NCBI GenBank assembly: GCA_965653225.1
Contig: CBFGZI010000011.1
Location: 1-48,193, forward strand
Direction: 5' to 3'
DNA: 48,193 nt
DNA from: JALZDI01 sp965653225
GTDB lineage: Bacteria; Actinomycetota; Actinomycetes; Propionibacteriales; Nocardioidaceae
The translations under genes were made by a program, and so were the position numbers. The notes under the pieces are model-generated. The model did no database searches, was not told where the DNA came from, and worked only from the letters and a program-made list of their open reading frames with translations. How positions within the stretch are numbered: the stretch's first letter is position 1; the number at the start of each line of letters is the position of its first letter. Below are positions 1 through 9,106 of the stretch, piece by piece.

Positions 1-33
1 CTCGGTGACATCCTGTGCGCGCTGGCCGGCTGA
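1..33 (+). CDS. C-terminal end of an unidentified protein (partial)
   Basis: Frame 1 is open from the first base and closes with TGA at 31-33. Only ten residues are visible (LGDILCALAG), too few to name a family. The reading frame stays open behind this TGA for another 32 codons of Pro/Ala-rich sequence, described separately. The perfect hairpin at 171-226 is a plausible transcription end for this gene. Confidence 0.45.
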   Translation, partial: LGDILCALAG

Positions 34-132
34 CCCGCCACGCACGCGCCGCCCGCACCGGCACCGCCCGCGCCGGCACCGCCCGTGCCAGCACCGCCGG
101 CTCCGGCTCCGCCCGCTCCGCCGGCACGCTGA
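34..132 (+). repeat. Degenerate GC-rich repeat encoding a Pro/Ala-rich extension in frame behind a TGA
   Basis: The stretch is made of imperfect copies of a CCGGCACCGCCCGCG-like unit. In the frame of the preceding partial gene it reads as 32 sense codons, mostly Pro and Ala in APAPP-like units, before a second TGA at 130-132. This is the composition of a cell-envelope or linker tail. It may be a former C-terminus cut off by a nonsense change, a readthrough extension, or low-complexity DNA that is open by chance because of its GC content. Confidence 0.5.
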
Positions 133-170
133 CACCGGCACCCTGACACCGGCCACAACGGGGGACGGTT

Positions 171-226
171 GACGATCCCTCCCAGCAGCCACCACACATC
201 CGGAGGCTCTGCTGGGAGGGATCGTC
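171..226. terminator. Perfect 18-bp inverted repeat, likely intrinsic terminator
   Basis: Arms 171-188 (GACGATCCCTCCCAGCAG) and 209-226 are exact reverse complements around a 20-base loop. It lies between the end of the upstream partial gene and the gene starting at 339. No T-tract follows, as is usual in high-GC actinobacteria. A binding site or structured RNA element is a less likely alternative. Confidence 0.6.
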
Positions 227-338
227 GCGTCAGTCCACCTGCCTGGCCGGCCGTCGCGACCAGTGGCCGACACCGAACACCGTGAGGCAGGATGGTCCAC
301 AGGGGCGACGCTGCGCTCAAGGCTGCGGGAGGGCCGCC

Positions 339-842
339 ATGAACCAGGCTCTGCTCAACTCGATGACGGTTGCCGAGCAACGACTCGTTGCTGAGACCTC
401 GCGCGACGCGATGGCTGTGCTCGACGAGGAAGAGCTGCTGGCGTTGCACTCGCGGATCCGCCGCGCCCGCGCCAAGTACGTGAGCAAGTACCGCCGGAAG
501 GCAAGCGGAGCAGTCGTGAAGCGTGGTGGCCGCGGCTTCAGCTACCCGAAGAACCAGCGGGAGCGAGACAAGGCCGAGGTCTTCGAGACGGCGTTGGCGT
601 CGGTCAGCAAGGCGGTCGGCGCGCGTGCGGCGGGCGCCGCTGCAGAGCTGAAGGCGTCCCGGCTGGCGGCCGCCCGGTCAGACGGGTCCGGCCCGAGAAG
701 GGCCGCCGCCCGCGCCGCCTCGGCGCGCAAGCCGGCAGCCTCCCGGCCGCGTGGGGCGAAGAAGACCACCGGAGGCATCAAGAAGGACGCGTCGACCCGC
801 GCAACGGGCGCCAGGCGGCAGGCCAAGCGCGACGCGCGCTGA
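339..842 (+). CDS. Hypothetical basic protein with Lys/Arg/Ala-rich tail
   Basis: The ATG at 339 has a GGGAGGG ribosome site at 327-333 and gives 167 residues. The first 60 residues contain a helical, charged segment (about 20-40, rich in Leu, Glu and Arg) followed by the basic stretch KYVSKYRRKASG. The middle has a conserved-looking element around KNQRERDKAEVFETAL. From about residue 110 to the end it is an Ala/Arg/Lys tail like those of actinobacterial histone-H1-like proteins, with segments such as RGAKKTTGGIKKD. I recognise the general type as a conserved actinobacterial hypothetical protein, but no enzyme motif is visible. Nucleic-acid binding is an inference from composition only. It stands alone between the hairpin at 171-226 and the methyltransferase at 955. 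Confidence 0.75.
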   Translation: MNQALLNSMTVAEQRLVAETSRDAMAVLDEEELLALHSRIRRARAKYVSKYRRKASGAVVKRGGRGFSYPKNQRERDKAEVFETALASVSKAVGARAAGAAAELKASRLAAARSDGSGPRRAAARAASARKPAASRPRGAKKTTGGIKKDASTRATGARRQAKRDAR

Positions 843-954
843 TCGTTCACCTTCGCGGCGGTAGCAGCAGGCGCCCCATGCTGCCGCAGCCTACGGCTGG
901 GGTTCACCCACGCTGCGTGGCACCGTTGGCTGCCCTTGTGGAAGCCTGGCGGGC

Positions 955-1554
955 ATGGCGGCACGGTCACGGCAGGGCCAGGGCTCGAACGGCCCCGGTG
1001 CATGGTTCTTCGCCGGGTACGCAGGCATCGCCGGCTTTGTGGCGCTGGAGGCGTGGGCCCGTCAGCCTGGCAGCGCATCGAGCCTCGAGGCATCAGCTCG
1101 AGACCAGGGCACCACGCGGATGATCATCACCGCGTACGCGGCCGCCGCCGAGCTGCCGCTCCTGCTGCGGCACCTGCCGCTGCCATCGCTGCCACGCGGC
1201 GCGGGGCCGGCAGGGCTGACGATGCAGGCTGGCGGACTGGCGCTGCGGGCCTGGTCGATGCGCACGCTCGGAGCGGCCTACACGCGGACGCTGCGCACCA
1301 ACGAGCAACAGCGCGTCATCGACCACGGCCCCTACCGCGTGGTCCGCCACCCCGGCTACTCCGGTTCACTGCTGACGTGGATGGGGTTCGCGCTGGCCTC
1401 CCGCAGCGCACCGGTCATCGTGCTCGTCGCCGGACTGCTGGGAAGGGCCTACCAACGACGCATCAGCGCCGAGGAGGAGCTGCTGAACCAAGACCTGCCC
1501 GGCTACCGCGCCTACAGCCGGCGCACAAAGAAGCTCGTCCCATTCGTGTGGTAG
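955..1554 (+). CDS. Isoprenylcysteine carboxyl methyltransferase (ICMT) family membrane protein
   Basis: This 199-residue protein belongs to the ICMT/phospholipid methyltransferase-like family of integral membrane SAM-dependent methyltransferases. The C-terminal half carries the family core: GPYRVVRHPGYSG near residues 125-137 (the RHPxY signature), a hydrophobic segment, then EEELL and GYRAYSRRTKKLVPFVW at the end. Hydrophobic segments lie near residues 16-34, 58-75, 85-100 and 140-160, consistent with four or five membrane passes. Bacterial members generally have unknown substrates, so the specific reaction is not assigned. The N-terminus before residue 15 is basic and could be shorter than called, because no strong ribosome site marks the ATG at 955. 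Confidence 0.75.
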   Translation: MAARSRQGQGSNGPGAWFFAGYAGIAGFVALEAWARQPGSASSLEASARDQGTTRMIITAYAAAAELPLLLRHLPLPSLPRGAGPAGLTMQAGGLALRAWSMRTLGAAYTRTLRTNEQQRVIDHGPYRVVRHPGYSGSLLTWMGFALASRSAPVIVLVAGLLGRAYQRRISAEEELLNQDLPGYRAYSRRTKKLVPFVW

Positions 1555-1655
1555 CCACGCGCTGACAGTCATGGATGCGGGGACCGCCCCGGAGCTGTGC
1601 TGTCGCTCCTGGCCGGCCCCCGCCGTTCATGTGGTGATTCAGTGCCGCTTCCGGC

Positions 1656-2168
1656 TCAGCAGCCCATCTGCGTGTGCAGGTTCTTGAAGGCCTCGGACAC
1701 GGCCTGGCCCTCGGCGCGGGTGTCGGTCTTGGCGATCACCGCGTGCCTCAGCGCGTCCAGGTAGCCCTGGATGGTGGCGCGCTCCGCGGCGGTGAAGGCA
1801 CCCCGCTCACGCTGCTCCACCAGCGCCTTGATGCTCAGCCGAAGCGCCGAGCGCTCGACCTTGCTTCCCGCGGTGTGCAGCTGCTGCCGCAGGTCCGCGA
1901 TCTGCTGGCCGAGCGCCTGTCGCTTGGCCGCGGTTGTAGCGTCCACGCCGCGGTAGGTGTGCAGCGTGTCGACCATCGCGTGCGCGAGCGCCGAGCGCCC
2001 AGCATTGGACTTCACGTCGTCGCGGAGGCTGGCCACCAGGGTGTGCACCTGGCCGGAGACCTCAGCGCCGGAGACGCATGGCCCGGCCGCCATCGCCGAG
2101 CCCGCGGAAAGCGAAAAGACGACCGCCGAGGCCGAAGCCACCGCGGCGAGACGAAAACCCGAGATCAT
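1656..2168 (-). CDS. Secreted helical hypothetical protein
   Basis: The chosen ATG at 2168 gives 170 residues beginning with a classic Sec signal peptide: MISGFRLAAVASASA..., a hydrophobic core, and an AMA-A cleavage site near residue 29. A GGAGGG ribosome site lies just upstream. The mature protein is predicted to be mostly helical, with heptad-like stretches around KRQALGQQIADLRQQL and KALVEQRERGAF. It has two cysteines, one at the start of the mature chain and one as the last residue, which could form a disulfide closing the chain. No enzymatic motif is visible. It is likely an exported protein of unknown role; open sequence further upstream is probably noncoding. Confidence 0.75.
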   Translation of the reverse strand: MISGFRLAAVASASAVVFSLSAGSAMAAGPCVSGAEVSGQVHTLVASLRDDVKSNAGRSALAHAMVDTLHTYRGVDATTAAKRQALGQQIADLRQQLHTAGSKVERSALRLSIKALVEQRERGAFTAAERATIQGYLDALRHAVIAKTDTRAEGQAVSEAFKNLHTQMGC

Positions 2169-2289
2169 GATGCCCTCCCGATAGAACCGATCCCCCGAGG
2201 TACGTCGGAAACGTAGCCCTGCAAACGCCTTGCTGTACGCGAAACTCGCAAAATGGCGGACTCCAGCCTGAGCGACCCGGAATACCGGC

Positions 2290-3255
2290 CTAGGCCGAGG
2301 ACCGGGCGCCAGCGGGGGCGGGCGCTTCGAGGGCCGGTTCCGCGGGACCGTGCCGGAGTACGGCGTCCCAGAACTCGCGCGGGCGGGCGGCGGGTCGTGT
2401 GCCTGCGACGAACTCCCGCAGGATCCACACCACCTGCGCGGGGTGGTCGTGGTGCGGGAAGTGCCCGGTGTCGGGCAGCACCCACACGCGCGCCGAGGGC
2501 GCGCAACGGCGGGCGATCTCGGCGTGCCGGGCCGGGATGATCGCGTCGTCGGCACCCCAGATCACGCAGATCGGCAGGTGCTGGAGCAGGTAGGCCCGGT
2601 CGGTCATGGTCACCACCTGTCCGCGCCAGTCGACCAGCTCGCGGGCGACCTGGCGCAGCGCGGCACGGGAGGCCGGGTCGGCCATCCGGTCGTAGGCCTC
2701 GGCCAGCTCGTCGGCGTCACGCAGCCAGGGAATTCTGGAGCCGCCCAGCACCCGCAGGGCACTGCGAGCCACCCCGCGTACCGGACGGAAGGTCAGCCCG
2801 TCCAGCACCACGCCGGCACCGGGCAGGGTCAGCGCCCGCACCAGAACCGACACGTCCGCACCCATGCCGCCCGGTGCCAGCAGCACCAGCCGCTCGATGC
2901 GCTCGGGGTACTGGTAGGCCATCTGCATCGCTACACCACCACCCAGGCTGTGCCCCACCACGGTGACCCGGTCGACATCGAGCAGGGTGAGCAGGTCACG
3001 CACGATGTTGGCGTAACCGGCGACGCTGTAGTCCCCGCGCGGCTTGTCCGACTGCCCGTGCCCGAACAGGTCCGGCGCGATCACGGTGAAATGGCGCCTC
3101 AGCTCATGCAACACCGGATCCCAGGTGTGGTGGTCACATCCGAGCCCGTGCAGCAACAACAAAGCCGGGCCGTGGCCGGTCTTGACGTAGGCGCATCGGT
3201 GCCCGTGGATCATCACGCTGTCCACGGCGTACGCACCCCGCGCCTCTTGTGCCAT
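2290..3255 (-). CDS. Alpha/beta-fold hydrolase
   Basis: This 321-residue protein has the full alpha/beta hydrolase layout: HGLGCDHHTW (oxyanion-hole HG) near residue 38, nucleophile elbow GHSLGGG near residue 101, acidic residue in WGADDAI and the catalytic histidine in DTGHFPHHDHP. Between the nucleophile and the acid lies a helical cap domain of about 100 residues, as in epoxide hydrolase, haloalkane dehalogenase and MhpC-type enzymes. It is probably cytosolic, because no signal peptide is present. The start at 3255 is preferred because residues before it would be low-complexity and Ser/Arg rich, and a GATGAT hexamer lies six bases upstream, consistent with a leaderless mRNA. It is divergent from the HAD hydrolase at 3348. 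Substrate is unknown. Confidence 0.85.
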   Translation of the reverse strand: MAQEARGAYAVDSVMIHGHRCAYVKTGHGPALLLLHGLGCDHHTWDPVLHELRRHFTVIAPDLFGHGQSDKPRGDYSVAGYANIVRDLLTLLDVDRVTVVGHSLGGGVAMQMAYQYPERIERLVLLAPGGMGADVSVLVRALTLPGAGVVLDGLTFRPVRGVARSALRVLGGSRIPWLRDADELAEAYDRMADPASRAALRQVARELVDWRGQVVTMTDRAYLLQHLPICVIWGADDAIIPARHAEIARRCAPSARVWVLPDTGHFPHHDHPAQVVWILREFVAGTRPAARPREFWDAVLRHGPAEPALEAPAPAGARSSA

Positions 3256-3347
3256 GACTTCATCATCCGAGTCGGCAGATGAGGAAAGGATGAGTCCGAC
3301 GGCCACTAGCCTCGATGACGAGAACCTCCGCAAGGGACGACGCGACG

Positions 3348-4106
3348 ATGACCACCGATCTTGACCTGGCCGGCTACAAGGCACTGAGCTTCGACTGCTA
3401 CGGCACCCTCATCGACTGGGAGGCAGGCATCGCCGCGGTGCTGGCGGCATGGTCCCGTGAAGCGGGCCTCGACCTCACCGACGAGGAGCTGCTGCTCGCC
3501 TACGCCGGCAACGAAGCGGCCGTCGAGCGGGAGACCCCCGCGGCGCTGTACCCCGACGTCCTCGCCACCGCCTTCCGCCGGACCGGGGAGAGGCTCGGTC
3601 GCCCGGTCACCGACGAGTGGGCACAACGGCTTGGCGGCTCGGTACCGGATTGGCCGGCGTTTCCCGACTCCGCGGTAGCCCTGGCTCGGCTGGCCGAGCG
3701 CTACCAGCTGGTCATCCTGTCCAACGTGCACCGCGACGGCTTCGCGGGCAGCAACCAACGGCTGCACGGCCACTTCGCCGCGATCATCACCGCCGAGGAC
3801 GTCGGCGCCTACAAGCCTGCCGAGAACCACTTCCGGGCCCTGGACGCCGCACTCCCCCAGCTCGGCGTGGACCGCACGGAGCTGCTTCACGTCGCGCAGA
3901 GTCTGTTCCACGACCACGTGCCCGCCAAGCGCGAGGGGCTTCGGTCGGTGTGGATCAACCGGCGTCACGACAGACCCGGCTGGGGAGCCACCCCGGAGCC
4001 GTCCGAGGAGTGGTCGTACGACCTCGAGTGCACCTCGATGGCCGCCTTCGCCGATGCCGTCGACCGAGCCTTCGCCGGCAGCGACGCCAGCAGCCGACCG
4101 TCATGA
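3348..4106 (+). CDS. HAD superfamily hydrolase, haloacid dehalogenase type II-like
   Basis: The 252-residue product has the HAD motifs in order: FDCYGTL near residues 15-21 with nucleophile Asp16, ILSNVH as motif II, AYKPAENHF with the motif III lysine, then an acidic C-terminal region. A helical cap follows motif I (about residues 25-100), typical of the (S)-2-haloacid dehalogenase/HAD type II group. Many such homologues are phosphatases or have no known substrate, so dehalogenation is not claimed. The ATG at 3348 is chosen over an in-frame ATG at 3315 because AAGGGA (3332-3337) lies ten bases ahead. It is divergent from the alpha/beta hydrolase, and the two may share a regulatory region of about 90 bp. 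Confidence 0.85.
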   Translation: MTTDLDLAGYKALSFDCYGTLIDWEAGIAAVLAAWSREAGLDLTDEELLLAYAGNEAAVERETPAALYPDVLATAFRRTGERLGRPVTDEWAQRLGGSVPDWPAFPDSAVALARLAERYQLVILSNVHRDGFAGSNQRLHGHFAAIITAEDVGAYKPAENHFRALDAALPQLGVDRTELLHVAQSLFHDHVPAKREGLRSVWINRRHDRPGWGATPEPSEEWSYDLECTSMAAFADAVDRAFAGSDASSRPS

Positions 4107-4425
4107 GTCGGGGCTGGTGGCGATCCTCAGGTAGGCGTACGACGGGCCGCGGCCGGCTTGGCACGCGGGTTCGGCTGGGTCGTGTACGGGTCGGGGTGAG
4201 GAAGTAGTCGGCGCTGAGCCCGAGGGAGGGCACTCGCGGCCGCGGGCTGCCGAGGCCGCCCTTGGGGCAGGCGGTGCCGAGCCACCGAACGTGCCCGACC
4301 AGCAAAAGTCGGTCAGGAACAGCCATCCCGGGTCGGCCGCCTGCTCGGCCAGCCCGCCGGCGAAGTGGTGGAGGCCCTGACGCGTAGCGTCGCCAGTGAC
4401 TGGTCATCGCTGACAAGGAGCCCCG
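4107..4425. other. Intergenic stretch without a convincing gene; possible decayed minus-strand fragment
   Basis: No reading frame here has a start, ribosome site and convincing protein. On the minus strand, near 4290-4390, one frame gives a protein-like run containing GLHHFAGGLAEQAADPGW and WLFLTDFCWSG. The coding-like signal then passes to another frame before stops appear, as in a frameshifted remnant. I cannot name a family. The last bases hold the ribosome site of the next gene (AAGGAG, 4415-4420). Confidence 0.4.
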
Positions 4426-4638
4426 ATGAAGCTCTCGACTCGCAACCAACTTCCCGGCACCGTCACCGCGATCACCCGGGGGGAGGCCATGGCCGTCGTG
4501 AAGGTACGCCTCGACGGCAGCGACCACATCGTCACCTCGTCGATCACCAAGGACGCAGTGGCCGATCTCGGGCTTGCCGAGGGAACGCAGGTTCTGGTTC
4601 TCGTCAAGTCCACAGAGGTGACGCTCGCCGTCGACTGA
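4426..4638 (+). CDS. Molybdate-binding Mop/TOBE-domain protein (molbindin)
   Basis: The 70-residue protein is a single Mop domain: MKLSTRNQLPGTVTAI near the start, then VVKVRLDGSDHIVTSSIT, and a C-terminal half with LGLAEGTQVLVLVKSTEV. The family binds molybdate or tungstate as oligomers in the cytoplasm, for storage or homeostasis. Length and the KSTEV ending match stand-alone molbindins. An AAGGAG ribosome site (4415-4420) five bases upstream fixes the start. No molybdate ABC transporter lies next to it here, so it is an isolated copy. Confidence 0.9.
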   Translation: MKLSTRNQLPGTVTAITRGEAMAVVKVRLDGSDHIVTSSITKDAVADLGLAEGTQVLVLVKSTEVTLAVD

Positions 4639-4692
4639 CCGCCGCTTGCAGGCAGCCTGAGGGTGCGGTAGCCACCGCGCAGGTACCCTCGA

Positions 4693-5073
4693 ATGACCAT
4701 GGAGGAGATGAAGGCACGCCGCGTCGTCGACCAGCTGCGTGACCGCGGGACGGACGCCGACCTGGCCAGGGTCGGTACGTACCAGTTCGGGGTCAACATC
4801 AAGCTCCCCGACGGCCGCGAGGCGACCTGGGACAGCGACGGCACGGCCGGGCTCGAGGCCCAGGTGATGCGCAACGGAATGCTGGTCGGGTATGTCCCGG
4901 TGATCGAGGGCTCGGAGGACTACACCGAGGAGCAGATCATCGACGCGATCGTGCGTACCGACTACGACAGCCCGATCGCGTCACGGCGGCCCACGGCGCC
5001 TCCGCCCGCACCGCCCCTGCCGCGCAGGGGCGGGGTCTTCCGACGGTTCCTGGACGGCTTCCGCTACCGCTGA
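4693..5073 (+). CDS. Hypothetical acidic protein with Pro-rich linker
   Basis: The 126-residue protein has a compact N-terminal domain (about residues 1-95), with VGTYQFGVNIKLPDGREATW and IEGSEDYTEEQIIDAIVRTDY, followed by a proline-rich linker and a basic end (FRRFLDGFRYR) that could touch membrane or nucleic acid. I do not recognise the family. Three in-frame ATGs (4693, 4699, 4708) are possible starts. TACCCT at 4684-4689 is a good actinobacterial -10 and suggests a leaderless or near-leaderless start at 4693 or 4699. It lies 54 bases behind the Mop gene but may have its own promoter. Confidence 0.7.
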   Translation: MTMEEMKARRVVDQLRDRGTDADLARVGTYQFGVNIKLPDGREATWDSDGTAGLEAQVMRNGMLVGYVPVIEGSEDYTEEQIIDAIVRTDYDSPIASRRPTAPPPAPPLPRRGGVFRRFLDGFRYR

Positions 5074-5138
5074 CGGGGCGCTCGACCGGCTGGACCGATC
5101 GGGGCCGAAGCCTTGCCGAGCACGAGGACAATGTCAGC

Positions 5139-6392
5139 GTGGAGGCCCTTCCACTGACGTCGGAGGACCAGGCGATCCTGGCGCTGGAGAGCGCCACCGT
5201 CGTCGGGCACACCTGCAAGGTCATCCGGGTGGGGGCCGGGGCGCCCGGGCTGGCGGCCCTGCGCGCGAGGGTGGCCGAGCGCGTCGGGTCGACGCCCGCC
5301 CTGACCCGGCGGCTCGCGGAGACCACCGCCGGGCCGGCCTGGGTGCCGGACGACCGGTTCGACCTCACCGCCCACGTCGCCAGGGTGCCCGGTGCACCGC
5401 GCGAGCCCGGGGCGGTGCGCTCGGTGGTCGCCGACCTCTTCGCCGAACGGCTGGACCGGTCGCGTCCGCTGTGGCGCATCGACCTCGTGCCGGTACGCGG
5501 TGGAGGAGCCGCACTCGTCTGGCGCGTCCACCACGCGCTCGCCGACGGCACCACGCTGATGCGGTACGCGCACGACCTGCTCTGGGACACCACGCCGGCG
5601 GCGGCCGCACCGGCGCAGCACCACGCCATGTCCGCTGCCGACGACGACGCACGACGCCGCGGCCACCTGCTCGGCTTCCTGGCACGGGAGTTCGCCAGGA
5701 CCCGCGACCACTCCCCCTTCGACGGGCAGATCGGAACCCGGCGGGAGGTCGCGTTCGCGTCGGCGCGACTCGACCGGCTTCATCGCGCGGCGAAGGACCT
5801 GACCGGCGCGACCCTCAACGACGCCGTCCTCACCAGCGTCGCCGGAGGCCTGCGCCGCTGGGTGCAGGAGCACCACGGCCACCTCGGCGTGGTCCGGGTG
5901 AAGGTTCCGGTGAGCCTGCACCACGAGAGCGACGACGCCGCGAACCGGGACTCCTTCTTCACCGTCAGCCTGCCGCTGAACGAGCCGGACCCGGTAGTCC
6001 GCCTGCGCGAGACACAGGCCGCGACCGCGGTCCGCAAGGCGGACGACGACGCCCAGACGATGGACACGCTGCTGCGGCACCTGGGCGACATCTCCCCCTC
6101 GCTGCAGCGGCTGTGCGTGCGGATCGAGCGGAGCCCGCGCAGCTTCGCGGTCAACGTCTCCAACGTGCCGGGACCACGGATCCCGGTGACGTTGCTGGGA
6201 GCCCCCGTCGACGGGCTGTACTCGATCGCCGAGATCGGCGAGCGGCACGCGCTGCGCGTGGCGGTGATCTCGCTGGCCGACACGCTGTCGTTCGGCATCT
6301 GCGCCGACCCCGCGATCGTCGAGCACGTGCAGACGATCGCCGACGGCATCGAGGCGGAGACGCAGGCCCTGTGTGCCGCCGCTCCCGGCTGA
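5139..6392 (+). CDS. Wax ester synthase/diacylglycerol acyltransferase (WS/DGAT) family protein
   Basis: The 417-residue protein belongs to the WS/DGAT family, which transfers acyl groups from acyl-CoA to diacylglycerol or fatty alcohols at the inner membrane face. The active-site motif HHALADG is at residues 131-137 (catalytic His132). The C-terminal DUF1298-type half has the family's NVSNVPGP element near residue 335. PLTSEDQAILALESA near the start matches the usual N-terminus. It is somewhat shorter than typical 450-480-residue members, mainly through a short region behind the catalytic motif, but no key element is lost. The GTG start at 5139 has only weak ribosome-site support. It could contribute to storage lipid, but other acyl acceptors are possible. 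Confidence 0.85.
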   Translation: MEALPLTSEDQAILALESATVVGHTCKVIRVGAGAPGLAALRARVAERVGSTPALTRRLAETTAGPAWVPDDRFDLTAHVARVPGAPREPGAVRSVVADLFAERLDRSRPLWRIDLVPVRGGGAALVWRVHHALADGTTLMRYAHDLLWDTTPAAAAPAQHHAMSAADDDARRRGHLLGFLAREFARTRDHSPFDGQIGTRREVAFASARLDRLHRAAKDLTGATLNDAVLTSVAGGLRRWVQEHHGHLGVVRVKVPVSLHHESDDAANRDSFFTVSLPLNEPDPVVRLRETQAATAVRKADDDAQTMDTLLRHLGDISPSLQRLCVRIERSPRSFAVNVSNVPGPRIPVTLLGAPVDGLYSIAEIGERHALRVAVISLADTLSFGICADPAIVEHVQTIADGIEAETQALCAAAPG

Positions 6393-6476
6393 GCCGCGTC
6401 GGTACGCACCACGAGGCCCACCCGCCAGGAGGCGCAGGTCACATGCCTGCCTGTCACACCGCGCCGCGCCGGCTTG

Positions 6477-6492
6477 TCTTACCTAGGTAAGA
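6477..6492. promoter_or_regulatory. 16-bp perfect palindrome, candidate operator of the AhpD-like gene
   Basis: TCTTACCTAGGTAAGA is perfectly self-complementary, with no spacer, 25 bases before the ATG at 6518. It is AT-rich compared with its surroundings. The form is typical of a dimeric HxlR-, MarR- or TetR-type repressor site in a promoter. No candidate regulator gene of that size lies beside it. Confidence 0.6.
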
Positions 6493-6517
6493 ACCGTCAA
6501 ACGCAGAGGAGCCGGCC

Positions 6518-6991
6518 ATGGAAGCCCGTCTCAACCTGTTCGCCAGCCCGACCGCGGGCAAGGTCCTCAAGCACATCGTCTCCGCCAACCAGGCGCTCTC
6601 GGGCTCGCCGCTGCCCGCTGCGACGCAGGAGCTGGTCAAGCTCCGCGCGAGCCAGATCAACGGCTGCGGCTTCTGCACCGACATGCACGCCAAGGATGCC
6701 GAGGCCGCAGGCGAGACCTGGCAACGGCTCAACCTGGTCGCGGCGTGGCGCGAGGCGACGGTGTTCACCGAGGCCGAGCGCGCTGCGCTCGAGCTGGCCG
6801 AGCAGGGCACCCGCATCGCGGATGCGGCCGGTGGTGTCACCGACGAGGCATGGAGGAACGCCGCCAAGCACTACGACGAGGAGCAGCTCGCCACCCTGGT
6901 GGCGCTGATCGCGTTGATCAACACCTTCAACCGGATGAACGTCCTCGTCCAGCAGCCCGCCGGTGACTACCAGCCCGGCCAGTTCGGATAA
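6518..6991 (+). CDS. Carboxymuconolactone decarboxylase/AhpD-like alkylhydroperoxidase family protein
   Basis: The 157-residue protein carries the AhpD-type redox centre NGCGFCTDMHAKD, with Cys50, Cys53 and His57 (CxxCxxxH). Family members with this motif reduce hydroperoxides or act as thiol-disulfide partners. The remainder is all-helical (EAERAALELAEQGT, EEQLATLVALIALINTFNR), as expected for the CMD fold, which forms trimers or hexamers. Length matches single-domain members. AGAGGA at 6505-6510 and the ATG at 6518 set the start. The palindrome at 6477-6492 in its promoter suggests induction by a small-molecule or redox-responsive repressor. It is convergent with the DUF899 gene, with a shared hairpin between them. 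Confidence 0.88.
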   Translation: MEARLNLFASPTAGKVLKHIVSANQALSGSPLPAATQELVKLRASQINGCGFCTDMHAKDAEAAGETWQRLNLVAAWREATVFTEAERAALELAEQGTRIADAAGGVTDEAWRNAAKHYDEEQLATLVALIALINTFNRMNVLVQQPAGDYQPGQFG

Positions 6992-7018
6992 CCCTGACAG
7001 CCCACGAACATCGCAGCC

Positions 7019-7050
7019 GCCTCGCCGGACCGGGTGGGGTCCGGCGAGGC
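7019..7050. terminator. Bidirectional intrinsic terminator between convergent genes
   Basis: The arms GCCTCGCCGGACC (7019-7031) and its exact complement (7038-7050) enclose a six-base loop. The hairpin lies between the stop of the AhpD-like gene (6991) and the stop of the DUF899 gene (7059), so it can serve both. There is no clear U-tract. Confidence 0.8.
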
Positions 7051-7058
7051 TGCGGTCC

Positions 7059-7799
7059 TCAGCCACCGAGGTCGTCGGAGCGTCCCGCCTGTATGCGGGG
7101 CCACTGCGAGATCGGGCGCCCGTTGGTGCGGAACGGACCGGCGTCGGCGTCGAACAGTGGTCGTGGCCACCCGTCGGGCGTGTCCTCCCATGCCTCGCGC
7201 CGGCCGTAGGCGGTCATGTCCAGCAGCCCGTACGTGGGAGCCATCGGCTCCAGCCCGCGGCCGGTTGTCGAGTAGGTCTCGAACACCCGGTCCCCGTCCC
7301 GCAGGTAGCAGACCAGCGGTGCCGGCGACCGCGGCCGGTCACCGAGCAGGGCGTCCAGCGAGTCCTGCGCGGAGTACCACGGCACGTCCCATCCCATGAA
7401 GTCGCGGTAGCGCACACTCGCGTCGTAAGGCCCTTGGCAGAGCGTCGCGTACGTGACGTCGCGGGAGTGGAAGTTCGACAGCTCGCGCACCTGGCCGTTG
7501 AAGAACGTGCAGCCCTCGCACTGGTCGGCGGCGGAGTGGCCGGCGTGCCACATGTGGAAGTACGCGATGAGCTGGCCTCGGCCCTCGAACACGTCGAGCA
7601 ACGTGACCGGGCCGTTCTCGCCGGTCAGCGTGATGGCGGGGTCGACCTGCACCATGGGCAGGCGTCGCCGCGCTGCCGCGATCGCGTCGCCCTCGTGGGT
7701 GTGCGCCTTCTCGCGGACGAGCAGTGCGTCGCGCTCCTTCTGCCAGGTGGCCCGGTCCACCACGTGGGGCAGGCCGTTGCTCCTCGAGTGGTCGTTCAT
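7059..7799 (-). CDS. DUF899 family thioredoxin-like protein
   Basis: The 246-residue protein has the DUF899 layout: an N-terminal helix with WQKERDALLVREKAHT, the segment VTLLDVFEGRGQLIAYFHMW, and the CxxC-like CEGCTFF at Cys94-Cys97. Next come WYSAQDSLDALLGDRP and a C-terminal LLDMTAYGRREAWEDTP. These proteins have a thioredoxin fold and are often next to ECF sigma factors and YCII proteins. The start at 7799 has GGAGGA about seven bases upstream; an in-frame start eleven codons earlier lacks one. It lies 83 bases downstream of the sigma-factor gene in the same direction and may be co-transcribed with it. The reaction is unknown. Confidence 0.85.
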   Translation of the reverse strand: MNDHSRSNGLPHVVDRATWQKERDALLVREKAHTHEGDAIAAARRRLPMVQVDPAITLTGENGPVTLLDVFEGRGQLIAYFHMWHAGHSAADQCEGCTFFNGQVRELSNFHSRDVTYATLCQGPYDASVRYRDFMGWDVPWYSAQDSLDALLGDRPRSPAPLVCYLRDGDRVFETYSTTGRGLEPMAPTYGLLDMTAYGRREAWEDTPDGWPRPLFDADAGPFRTNGRPISQWPRIQAGRSDDLGG

Positions 7800-7882
7800 G
7801 GTGCTCGTCCTCCGTCCGTGCGGTTGGTACACCCACCGACGTTCGGGGGGTGGCGGGATTCGACATCGCCGCCGAGAATTCT

Positions 7883-9102
<1,220 letters not shown>

Positions 9103-9106
<4 letters not shown>

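Noticed and set aside
1578..1591. Short hairpin CGGGG-ACCG-CCCCG between convergent genes
   Set aside because: Five base pairs without extension are expected by chance in DNA of this GC content.
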